From Cryptomeria japonica (taxonomy: Eukaryota; Streptophyta; Pinopsida; Cupressales; Cupressaceae): 64,000 nt of DNA. The stretch spans positions 615,954,755-616,018,754 of the forward strand of contig NC_081409.1 in the NCBI RefSeq assembly GCF_030272615.1. Reading direction: 5' to 3'. Below the pieces are notes generated by a model. The model saw only the letters and a program-made list of their open reading frames with translations. It was not told the origin of the DNA and made no database searches. Shown here piece after piece: positions 54,920-64,000 of this stretch (position 1 is its first letter; the number at the start of each line of letters is the position of its first letter). The position numbers and the translations under genes were made by a program.

Positions 54920-57900
54920 ACTCGACTTACTCTTGGAAGTTACAATGCTAATATGGAAACATAACACACATTAGTCCTGAAACTTTTCTTAACCACTCTC
55001 AAATATATGCACCTCTTTTTTTTATATATAAGAAACAAAATTACTTATATAAATGATTAACCACATGAAGTAGTTTCCAAAACCACTCATTAAACATTCA
55101 AAATCCATACATACTCATAAACTACAATAAGATGCATCATTCTTCGTTAACTCAAGTATAGTAAGCACACCAATACTCTATTTCATTCAATATACCATCA
55201 ATTGTAATAGACATTCGAGAATGATATAACTTCATATTTTAGGATTTTCATCACAATTGGCATCCATAGGACTCAATAAACCCAATAAAATTACACCCTT
55301 CAAGAAAGATAATACATTTCTAACATCTATACACAAAAATTACATGAAAAGATAAGCATTTTAGATAAACAATACACACATAAATAACCATCCACATCAC
55401 CAAAAAGTACACAAAACAAGGATACCTTAGTGGGCATGTCACTCTGGACAAGTACCCATGCTTGGTCACAAAGTGCATTCGATATCCAACATCTAAAGTC
55501 CATAATCCATAATCCATAACTCTCACTCAGTGGCTTGATGGTTTTAGGCCACACACACATATGGTGAGACTGCCCATACAAGACCATAGTGTATATCCCT
55601 TGTTTGTGTAAGGTGGTTAGCCTCCAAGAGATAGTCACCACACTTAGGTGGGTAGTGGGTCCTAGTTGCACAACAAGCTCACATACCCCCATCCTCAAGG
55701 TTCCCTACAATTTCTTCCTCCTATACACTCCACCAAGTTCACCTCATATGTCCTTGGAGAGGAATTTACATTACAACACCAACCCAACATTCGAAAATGA
55801 TAAAGATAAACTAGTTAAGCCACCAACATTCATAAATAAGAGATTAAAAATAAAATAAATTATCAATTTCAACAATAAGATAAGAAAATCCCAAGAATTA
55901 AAAACACTAAATCAAAAGTAAGCACAAAACTACGTGCAAAGATCCAAAAACTATGGCTAAACTATCACAGACAAAGATAAATGAAGTTGATGGTCCAAGC
56001 CAACAAAATAAAAGAAATTATCGTCAATTACATATTACATCACTATGTGACTAAAATTAGCCACCAAATGAGGAAGGATGCAACAATGTCTCAAAATCAC
56101 TCTTCAACAAGAAAGAATACACTAAATATAAATATACACATGAATCCTCAAAAACTAGAGATCCACTCATACCACACTCAAACTAAGGGGAATAGGCTAA
56201 GAACATATGAACCACACAAAAGGGGGTCCAACATACAAGGAAGTTGTGAGTACATTCCTCGAGATGTGGAAGCTAATATTCGCTTTGCATTATGATTACG
56301 CATACACCATTCTCGTGAAACCAAAGGAGATTGTTACTACTACTATCCCTTCACAAGGTGATTTAACAACAACCCATGGGTTGATACTTAGAATGATAAC
56401 AACCAAGAAAAAAAAACATGGATGGTATGGTATTCTCGTGTACCTATATACAAAAACATATCCTCCATGGATGATTACATACTTCACCATCCCATTGTAC
56501 ACAAAGGTGTGAGGTAGGAAAATAGGTATTGCATAAAAGCCTAAGTTATGCAACCACAAAACATAACAAGCTAAGACATTGATCCTATCACATTCAATAG
56601 AGGAAGAAAGACAAGATTTCAAAATAAAAACATCAACCATATGCAAAAATCTCCTTCCTTGGACTCCATTGTTATTCTTTCGCCTTCAAATTATGTGGGT
56701 TTCACCTACAAGTGCAAAGTGTGATTGAAAGCAAAGTTGCAAAGTGAAAGTGGCAGCATGAGGGTACTTGAATTGTGGTTGTTCCAATGATTGAAAAATT
56801 AAATCAATTTATAAAGAAAATTGTCTCCAAAATGACATGAGAAAATCAAGGTAAATGGAAGAGGCAAATTGATTCAAAAATGACATAATCGATATGAAAA
56901 AATATGACAAATTGATTGACAAACTATGACAAATTAAAGAGAGATTTATGCTTCATGATTTATGACAAATTGGCCTTAAAATTTGCTCATTGATTTATGA
57001 CAAATTGAGCACAAAAATAACTTCATGATTTGAGCAAAAGGTGGAGACAAATTAGTGGAGAAATGGTAGGATAAATTATAGGAAATGGGAAGCATGAAAT
57101 TGGGGATGACAAATTATGACAAAATTAGGAGAAAATTAAGGGAGAGAAATGTGGGAATAATTAATAATTTCTCATTTATTAATTAGCCCACAAAAGGGAA
57201 ATTTAAATAGAATATTTAATTGTGACACAAGACATAGGGTAAATGAATAAATTCATTTATCCTAAAGAGGATGTTGCAAAGGATTAATAATTAAAGAATT
57301 ATTAAACCTTATGAGAGAGACATAAGTCAAGATGATGTCATGAAATAATTAACATGATCAAAAGATAAGGATTTAATGATTGAATTGACAAGGAAAACTG
57401 ACAAAGATAAATGATTGATGTAAAATCGATTGATGATTGATAATGAATAATTGATTGATGATAGGACATTGAGAATTGATTGGAATTGATTGAGGTGGAA
57501 GCTAATCAAAATTGATTAAGGTTAAAAATACTAATTTTATGACATTGATAGCTAACCATGATCATGAAATGACAATTGAGATAGACATTGATAAGACTTA
57601 AATTGAAACAACTGAAGGAGAGAAAGTAGAAGAATGACACAATGTTGACAAATGATAAAGATCAAATGTGCAACATAGAGGAAGTGTTAGTAAAATGCAA
57701 AAAAACTAAAAATAAGGTCACGCAGATATGTTAAAGTATGAAACTGCAAGCGTTGACCATTTTTTAGTGCCTACAAAAGGAAGTGCTGGTAATTCACTAC
57801 ACCCAATAAATGCACCGGTACTAAGTATTCACATTTTTAGGGAGTACTCCACCAACAACAAATAATTACTTAAAGAGAAATTTTTCATTAATTTTCACAT

Positions 57901-58490
57901 GAATAAACTTGATATTAGTATCACTTTTCTAATTACAAATATCCTAGCATCCAAAATAAAATTTCTAACAATTCACTTTACTTTACACAATGTAAAATTG
58001 AGCACCCAAGCAATACTTGTTAACAACTTCATTTTCATTTTCACGAGTTATCACAAGATTTCATAACAATAACATAATTTTTGAAAGTGCCATTTTTTTA
58101 AAAGTGCATAATTTTTCATCTACTTTTTTGTGGTGCCATCAGTTTTTCATCATTGGGAATAGAGATATCACTTTCAACACTTGGTCTTTTTTTGGCCTAT
58201 TTTGGCATATGTAATGCTTAGATTTTAGAAAGGTCTTTTGCATTAGTGGTTAGAGTCTATTCTAGCCTATTTGAGGTAGTTATTATTACTGAAATTAGAA
58301 GTCCGCCTTGCCTTGGTTTGCAAGTAGCTCATCATACATGCACTAAGTATAAAGTGTCAGATCATATATTTATTTTTATTTTATTTAATTTTTTATTTTT
58401 TATTTTTTTGGGGGGGTTCTTTGATTAAGTGAATTTCGGGAGGTGTCTTGTGTGATTATGCCTCTCTCTATCTCTTTTTCTCTTTCATTT
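54920..58490. other. AT-rich non-coding region
   Basis: No supported gene lies in these 3.6 kb; short frames here lack domains. Around 55600-55700 the minus strand has a GC-richer patch (GGACCCACTACCCACC) typical of some gypsy LTRs. The word TGACAAATT recurs at least seven times between 56880 and 57125, and ATTGATT words follow at 57375-57520. If the PPT at 54905 is real, this should be the 3' part of a minus-strand gypsy interior, but no pol is visible. Confidence 0.35.
56880..57125. repeat. Dispersed TGACAAATT repeats
   Basis: At least seven copies of TGACAAATT or a one-base variant lie within 250 bases, at irregular spacing. It appears to be a degenerate short repeat within AT-rich DNA. 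Confidence 0.6.
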
Positions 58491-58496
58491 TCAGTT

Positions 58497-59440
58497 ATGG
58501 GTTCTCCTAAATTTCCACTTCTAACTCCACATAATAATGTATCATGAGAAATTAAAACAAGGAGTAAATTAATGGAAAAAAGACCAATTTATTAAATTGA
58601 TGGAATTGTTGAAGCACCATTGGATCCTATCACTGATCCAAATTCTCAAATAAAATGGATTAATAAGAATATTATGGCTCTTGGAACATTGAATATGTAT
58701 GTATCAGATGATCTTATCTTAGATTGATAAGTATAAGACAATCAAAGATGCTTTGGAAAATTTTGGTCAATTATATGGCCAAGTTGATGAGATTAGGGCC
58801 ATAATCTTGACAATGGACTCACAATGCTGGAAAACAAGGATTTTGATATAATCCAAAACTATGTAACTAAATCAACTAAGCTGAGAGAAAAACTTAAGGA
58901 TTGTGGCATTGACAGAAAGTATGCAAAATTAGTCTTCAATTTGTTGGATAAGCTTCGATCAGAGTATGTAATTTTTGTTTCTAGTTTCCAAACCTATCGG
59001 TTGGCTTCAGGTAGTTATTTCACTACACCATAATTTGATGCATTCACAGAAATGTTGATGCTTGAGAAAGAAAAGTTGTTCACCATGGGGATTCTCAAGT
59101 CTTCAAAATTAAAATATGTGGTGGCTAATCAAGGGAAATATAGGAATCGAGGAAAAGACAAGAACAAGAAGCAATCTAAGCCAAAGCCACACTAGGATAG
59201 AGCACAATTATCCTCTCCACAACAAGTCAATTCTTCACCTTATTCCAAGAAGGAAAATTCAGCCAAGAAGGAGAAACCAACTTGTTCATATTGCAACAAA
59301 GTTGGTCATGATGAGCATAGTTGCCCCTCTACGCAAATTGATGAGCTGACAAACATCATCAAGAAGAAGAACATCAATGTGTCATTCGACTAAAAGAAGA
59401 AGGATTCATCTTCTTCTATTTCCTCACGGTCAAAAGGACA
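58497..59440 (+). pseudogene. Copia element 3 gag
   Basis: From MGSPKFPLLTP at 58497 the frame, with stops, runs into NIMALGTLNMYVSDDLI and a UBN2 capsid region with NKDFDIIQNYVTKSTKLREKL and KLVFNLLDKLRSEYVIFV (58824-59033). A CCHC zinc knuckle CSYCNKVGHDEHSC follows near 59283-59325. This is gag of a third copia element. Upstream PBS and LTR were not found. Confidence 0.75.
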
Positions 59441-60359
59441 AGGGTAGGCATTTGTGGCAACTACAGGTTCTTCACAACAGTGGATACTTTTCTCGGGTGC
59501 CTCTCATCACATGGGTTCTAAAAGAAAACATGTTATTTTCTTCATTGGAGCCATCCAAGGTACCTCACATTTTCACAGGTGATGATACTCAAGTGGAAGT
59601 TGAGGGGAAAGGTTCAGTTAACATGGACGATGGAACATTTGAAAATGTTCTCTATGTTCCTTATTTGAGCACCAATCTTCTTTCAACATACCAAATCACT
59701 CATTTCAAGGAAATGGAAAGAAAGTTGACTTTCTACCTGATTCAGTTATGGTCAAAGAACTTGAGAATGATGCCTTAGTAGTTGTGGCACAAGCCAATCA
59801 TAACACTTGACTTTATTCATTCTCCCACTTTGTGTCTTGTTCTCCTTCTACAACCTTTCTCACTCATTCAAATTTAAAAATTAAGTTATGGCATGAGAAA
59901 TTTGGACATCTCAATTACCACTATCTTTAGTAGCTTAGCTCCAAGGATATGGTCACAATATCCCTCAAATCAGCTTTTCAAATGGTGTATGTTTAGTTTG
60001 TTCCATAGGTAAGCATCTCAAAGAGAAGTTTTATATATAGAAGTCTTGGAGATATTTAGAAGTTCTTCAATTAGTTCGCAATGATGTAGTAGGCCCATTT
60101 CCAGTGCCATTATTTAGCAAGGCCCACTATGTCCTCACCTTCATTGATGAGTACTCCCATTTCACTTCGGTCTACTTTCTTGGTCACAAGAGTGAAGTGT
60201 TCAACAAGTTTCTAGCCTTCAAGGCTCATGTTGAGAAGCAATTAGGGAAGCACGTCAAGATTATCCACACAGATAATGGAAGGGAATACGTGAATAATAG
60301 ACTTGAGGAATTTTGCACTCTTGAGGGGATTGATCTTCAACACTTGGTTTCCTACACTC
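59440..60359 (+). pseudogene. Copia element 3 protease and integrase start
   Basis: The sequence reads SQQWILFSGASHHMGS, the copia protease site with the catalytic Asp of DSGAS replaced by Phe. It continues with the pre-integrase region (VEGKGSVNMDDGTFENVLYV, LSTNLLSTYQ), a degraded zinc-binding segment, and the integrase core: ND-VVGPFPVP, YVLTFIDEYSHFTSVYFL and IIHTDNGREYVNNRLEEFC with the first two Asp residues. The frame stops at SYTP where a Sirevirus-like LTR begins, before the catalytic Glu. It is inactive. Confidence 0.8.
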
Positions 60360-61242
60360 CGTTGGCTTGATGATGATTGTAATGAATTCATCATATGTTT
60401 TCATTGATGAAACACATACACACACATATGTTTATATTGTCTATCGGTATGATTTCAAGTTTTTTTATACTACAACCAGTATACTAGAGGTTTGTTTCTA
60501 ACTGGTACTTGGTGACAATCGGTATATGCATGGAGATAACCACTTGGTTATACTTGTCTTAGCATCAACATGAAGATCCCATAGAGACTATCTCAGAAGC
60601 ATCAAGGACATGCGGTTTAACTCTAACCAGTAATAAGTGTTCCAACCAGTATTCATAGATTCTATGATGAGTTATAATCACTTGACCAAATACACTGCAC
60701 CTAGGAAATTGTGTTATGATTTCTTGAGGCCGACATGAAATCTAAATGTCCTTATATTGACATCACAATGAATTATTTTGTATGAGTGAAATTGATATGT
60801 TATGTGCAAAGGCAAAAGTGTTAAGTTGCAGAGTATGTTGAGAAGCAGTGTTGAATGCACTTAAAAGGATCTGATCAAGCAAGTATTGTGCTACATAGAC
60901 AGATCAAAAAAATCTTGTTGTCTTCTAACAATTACAGCAGAATTAAAATCCCCTAATCAGGTAAGCTCTAACAAGCTTCATCGTTCAAATCCTCTAACAA
61001 GGTGATCCATTAGTTTGGATTCAGAAATCCTCTACTGAGGTTACTCCTAGCAGGGTAGTACCTTTTACATGGTATAGCTTTTAATCAAGCTTTGGGATCT
61101 CTAACAAGATTCGCTCCTAGCAGAGCACTCTGTAGACCTTAACCGGTCAGTTATCTATTACTGCAAATAGTTAACTTGTGAGTTCCATCTCACCATGGTT
61201 TTTACCTATTTGGGTTTTCCATGTACAAATACTTGTGTTATG
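60360..61242 (+). mobile_element. Truncated Sirevirus-like LTR (copy 1)
   Basis: The sequence aligns with the start of the LTR at 61243 (GTTGGCTTGATGATGATTG) and follows it through the hairpin array (60946-61150) to CTTGTGTTATG, where the second LTR starts. Its last 160 bases or so are missing. It sits directly on the copia element 3 integrase. Confidence 0.8.
60946..61150 (+). repeat. Mini-hairpin array, LTR copy 1
   Basis: Units such as AAGCT-CTAAC-AAGCTT, ATCC-TCTAACAA-GGTGAT and GCTC-CTAGC-AGAGC follow each other. Loops are kept (CTAACA or CTAGCA) and stems vary. The layout matches that at 61890-62085. Confidence 0.65.
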
Positions 61243-62339
61243 TGTTGGCTTGATGATGATTGTAATGTATTCATCACTTGTTGTCATTGATGTAACACTC
61301 TCACACACATATATGATTACATTGACTATTAGTGTAACTTCAATTGGTTTACACTACTAACTGGCATGTTTAAGGTTTATCTCTAAACTAGTACTTTGTG
61401 TCAACTGGTATGTACCTATGAGATAACCTAAGATACCACCAGATCAACATCATAATCAGAATGAAGATGTAGAAGAAGATCTAGTGAAGATTCCATAACA
61501 ACGGTTAATTCTCAACCGATATTAAACTGTTCTAACTGGTATCTATTTTTGTGATGAGTTACCAGCACCGTTTGTTTGGCGCTCATTTTTGTGATGAGTT
61601 ATGATTATATGTCTAGATTCACTACACCTAGGAAATTGTGTTCTTATGGCCGACATAAGGATTGTATGTCTATTTAAAGACATCGTAGAGAGTCATTTAA
61701 AAGGATGATATGATAAAAAGATAGAGAGTTGTTATGTGAAAAGAATGAAAAAGCTTTTGTTGAGAAATGATAAGTGTTAAGATGCAGAGTAGTATTATTT
61801 GTACTTAGAAGGATCTGATCAAGCAAGCTGTGTACTACTCAAAACAGATCAAACCATTCTTGTTGTTTTCTAATCATTACAACATAATCAAATCCCCTAA
61901 CTAGGTAAGCTCTAACAAGCTTCATTGTAAAAATCCTCTAACAAGGTGATCCATTAGTTTGGATTCTCAAATCCTCCAATGAGGTTACTCCTAACAGGGT
62001 AGTACTCTTAAGCTTCTAATCAAGCTTGGAATCTCTAACAAGATTCGCTCCTAGCAGAGCTCTTTGTAAGGCCTTAACCGTCAGTTTTCTATTACTACAG
62101 ATAGTTAACTTGTGAGATCCATCTCACCATGGTTTTTACCTATTTGGGTTTTCCATGTATAAACACTTGTGTTATGGTGGATGTTCTACTTTTTGTGGAT
62201 GTTGTTATTTCATTTTGGATAGCATGTATTTTGTTTAATCGCTTGGTTAAGAACATCTATAGATTAGTATTCAAAGTAGTGTGTGATTTGGAGTCACTGA
62301 TTCACCCCCCCCCCCTCTCAGTGCTTTTCAAGTCCATCA
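61243..62339 (+). repeat. Sirevirus-like 5' LTR (copy 2)
   Basis: It runs from TGTTGGCTTGATGATG to ...AGTCCATCA, directly before a PBS. It has the hairpin array (61890-62085) and a C-run followed by TCTCAGTGC near 62305-62323. It begins the element that runs off the right side of the window. Confidence 0.85.
61890..62085 (+). repeat. Mini-hairpin array, LTR copy 2
   Basis: The units are AATCCCCTAACTAGGT, AAGCT-CTAAC-AAGCTT, ATCC-TCTAACAA-GGTGAT, ATCC-ATTAGTTT-GGAT, TACT-CCTAACAGG-GTAGTA, and so on, each with a short stem around a CTAACA-like loop. Confidence 0.65.
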
Positions 62340-62355
62340 ATTGGTATTAGAGCCC
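62340..62355 (+). promoter_or_regulatory. Primer-binding site of Sirevirus-like element 2
   Basis: ATTGGTATTAGAGCCC follows the LTR end at 62339. The core TGGTATTAGAGC differs by one base from the initiator tRNA-Met complement. Confidence 0.85.
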
Positions 62356-62401
62356 AACTTCTTTGAAGCCTAACCACTTAGAAGGGAATCTTGAAACCAC
62401 C

Positions 62402-63688
62402 ATGGGGGACAGAAGCTACTTTGAGATGGTTACAGAACTAGAAGCCAATAGAAATGAAGTTGAAACTTTTAGGGGTAAACTGAAAGCTTCTCAAGTCAAA
62501 AGGAGAGAGCTATCTGAAAAACTATTAGAAATATTTGACAATAGTTCTTCGAATGAAGCTAATATTGATGCCTTAGCAAAAGAGGTTGAAAATTTGCAAG
62601 GTGAGAAACTGAATCTAAGAAGAGAACTGGAAGGTCTCACTATTCGCATGTGTTAAGAGCTGGAATCCAGAAGAGCTGCTAAAGATCTTATCAAAGAAAA
62701 AGATCAAGAGATCCTAAAAATCAAATGGGAAAGAGACACCATGCATGAGGATTTAATAGCCAAAATAAAAGAAAAGGAGAACTTAAAATTAGACCTCGAG
62801 TTGGCATCATCTCTGAAAGAGAATCTGTCTAAGCATAATGAAGATCTTGTCACTAAGCTTGTTAAAGCCAATGAGAAACTGGAAAAGTTTGTCAAAAGTT
62901 CTACCATGCTGGAAGAACAAATTCAATCACAGAGAATGAAGGGTGATATCTCTGGACTTGGCTTTCACACAACTGAGAAAGCCGAATCCTCTGGTACAAA
63001 GAGAAACTATCCAAAGAATAAAAATGCATCTAAAGTCAATAAGACTACTGGCAAGAAATATTTCAAACCTATCTGTTTTGTTTGTCATAAGCCTAGTCAT
63101 ACTGCAAATGATTGTAGGAACAAACCTATGAGAAATGCAAGTTATAATACCAATAATAGGTATGTATCTAGAAAGTTTGAAGGACATTGCTACACCTGTG
63201 GAATGTATGGGCATAAACATATTGAGTGCAGATATGGTGCAAGTAAACCTGTACCACACATGCATCCTAGATCATATGGTGGCCAAACAGGAAACTATGA
63301 CAACCGAATGAACAAGAACTGGCAAAGAGCCTACAACAATAGTTTTAGTCCATTTAAGATGGAAAAGGGAACAAATGTTCTATGTACCTTTTGTAATAAA
63401 AGTGGTCATGTGGCTATGAACTGCAGAAAAAGAAGAGGAAATGCATGACCCTAGAGATCATATGGTATGGTCTGCTATCACTGCAACAAACCAGGACACC
63501 TGGTAAAGTTTTGCAGAACCAGAAACTGCAAACCGGTCAACTCTACTAAGGATCAGAAAGGCAAGCAAAAATTTGATGTTGAGGAAACAAGAGAAGACAT
63601 GAATTGGACATGGAAAAAGAAGAGCAAAGAAGTGCTTGTAGAAGAAATCACTCCACCTAGTGAAGAGAGTCTAGCACCGGTGACTTAA
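62402..63688 (+). pseudogene. Coiled-coil zinc-knuckle gag of Sirevirus-like element 2
   Basis: The start is taken at 62402, where ACCACCATGG is a good plant start context, 46 bases after the PBS. One frame of about 430 codons has only two stops (62654, 63446) before ending at 63688. The N-terminal two thirds is coiled coil (VTELEANRNEVETFRGKL, ELASSLKENLSKHNEDL, KANEKLEKFVKSS), then come CCHC knuckles CFVCHKPSHTANDC, CYTCGMYGHKHIEC, CTFCNKSGHVAMNC and CYHCNKPGHLVKFC. As in the gag at 48194 there is no capsid domain before the coil. This is a likely RNA-binding, oligomerising protein. Confidence 0.85.
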
Positions 63689-64000
63689 TCCTGTCTAAAA
63701 CGACTAAGGGGAGCGTAACGGTAAAACATAATTTGGACCGGTAAAACATAATTCGGACCCCTTTGTAGAATTAGCGAGAAAGAATCTTTTTGAATTTTGA
63801 TGATTTTTTTTGTGCTGACGTGTTAATCATTTAGTATGTCACTTAAGCGGCAAAATTAGAGTTTTTAACCTAAAAGTACGAGCATTTATTACGGTTGGTA
63901 AAAAGGATATAAACTAGTTTTACCTTATCATTTTTTACCCTAATCCTTTCGAAAAATAATTGAAGCAATTGCAGAGCAGAGCAAGATAGTTTTGGTGCAA
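63689..64000 (+). other. Non-coding region after gag of Sirevirus-like element 2
   Basis: No coding sequence for pol follows gag. A 20-base unit GGTAAAACATAATTTGGACC occurs twice in tandem at 63720-63759. A TATAAAC at 63909-63915 and a pyrimidine-rich stretch follow, which could be a promoter for a second gene beyond the window, as in the element at 46949. Confidence 0.4.

Noticed and set aside
55320-56646. Frames of about 100-123 codons on both strands as genes
   Set aside because: They overlap on opposite strands, have no domains and lie in LTR-like non-coding DNA.
54898-58000. A complete minus-strand gypsy element with pol in the AT-rich region
   Set aside because: Only a PPT-like tract and LTR start word are seen; no gag, RT or integrase motif appears in any minus-strand frame.

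Overview
The window looks like intergenic DNA from a large, repeat-rich seed-plant genome, most likely a gymnosperm or conifer. The evidence is high AT content, no recognisable host gene, and layer upon layer of decayed LTR retrotransposons (Ty1/copia including Sirevirus-like types, Ty3/gypsy of Tat/Ogre type) plus LINE fragments. The organism call is an inference from content; no diagnostic gene is present. Almost every reading frame is broken by stops or frameshifts, so the coding features are mostly retrotransposon pseudogenes.

Layout. 1-4315: non-coding remnant, then a strongly G/T-skewed non-coding interior that ends in a polypurine tract and a copia-type 3' LTR (4316-5053). 5060-8390, minus strand: LINE pieces in the order RNase H, ORF1-like protein, AP-endonuclease. 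8391-17340: one copia element on the plus strand, broken by a non-autonomous LTR element (10251-13912) and by a 2.4 kb solo LTR (14439-16882) with a near-perfect 5-bp target duplication. 18244-25255: a Sirevirus-type copia element on the minus strand with a full 5' LTR, PBS, gag-pol and PPT; a solo-LTR-like insert full of AT palindromes sits in its integrase. 25256-26815: an unrecognised minus-strand ORF and non-coding DNA. 26816-46140: one Ty3/gypsy element with very large LTRs (about 6.2 kb when complete). Each LTR carries an array of GC-rich palindromes and a roughly 1,200-codon degenerate ORF; gag, protease, an extra RNase H, RT, RNase H and integrase lie between the LTRs. 46949-54889: a structurally complete Sirevirus-like element (1,183-bp LTRs, TAGAG target duplication) with a zinc-knuckle gag and a long second ORF but no pol. 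54905-58490: AT-rich non-coding DNA. 58497-60359: a copia fragment cut by Sirevirus-like LTRs (60360-62339), the second of which begins another gag-only element that runs off the window.

How the parts relate. Autonomous-type elements (the minus-strand copia, the gypsy) carry enzymes, while at least two Sirevirus-like elements carry only gag-like zinc-knuckle proteins and, in the complete one, a second large ORF. A protein with a similar layout (a short I-x-x-D/E-x-I-x-x-x-T/F-G motif region, a helical region, then a long charged or coiled-coil tail) occurs in the LINE ORF1, in the gypsy LTR and in the Sirevirus-like second ORF. This recurrent cargo, the coding LTR, and an array of mini-hairpins with CTAACA-type loops in several Sirevirus-like LTRs are the most unusual things here.
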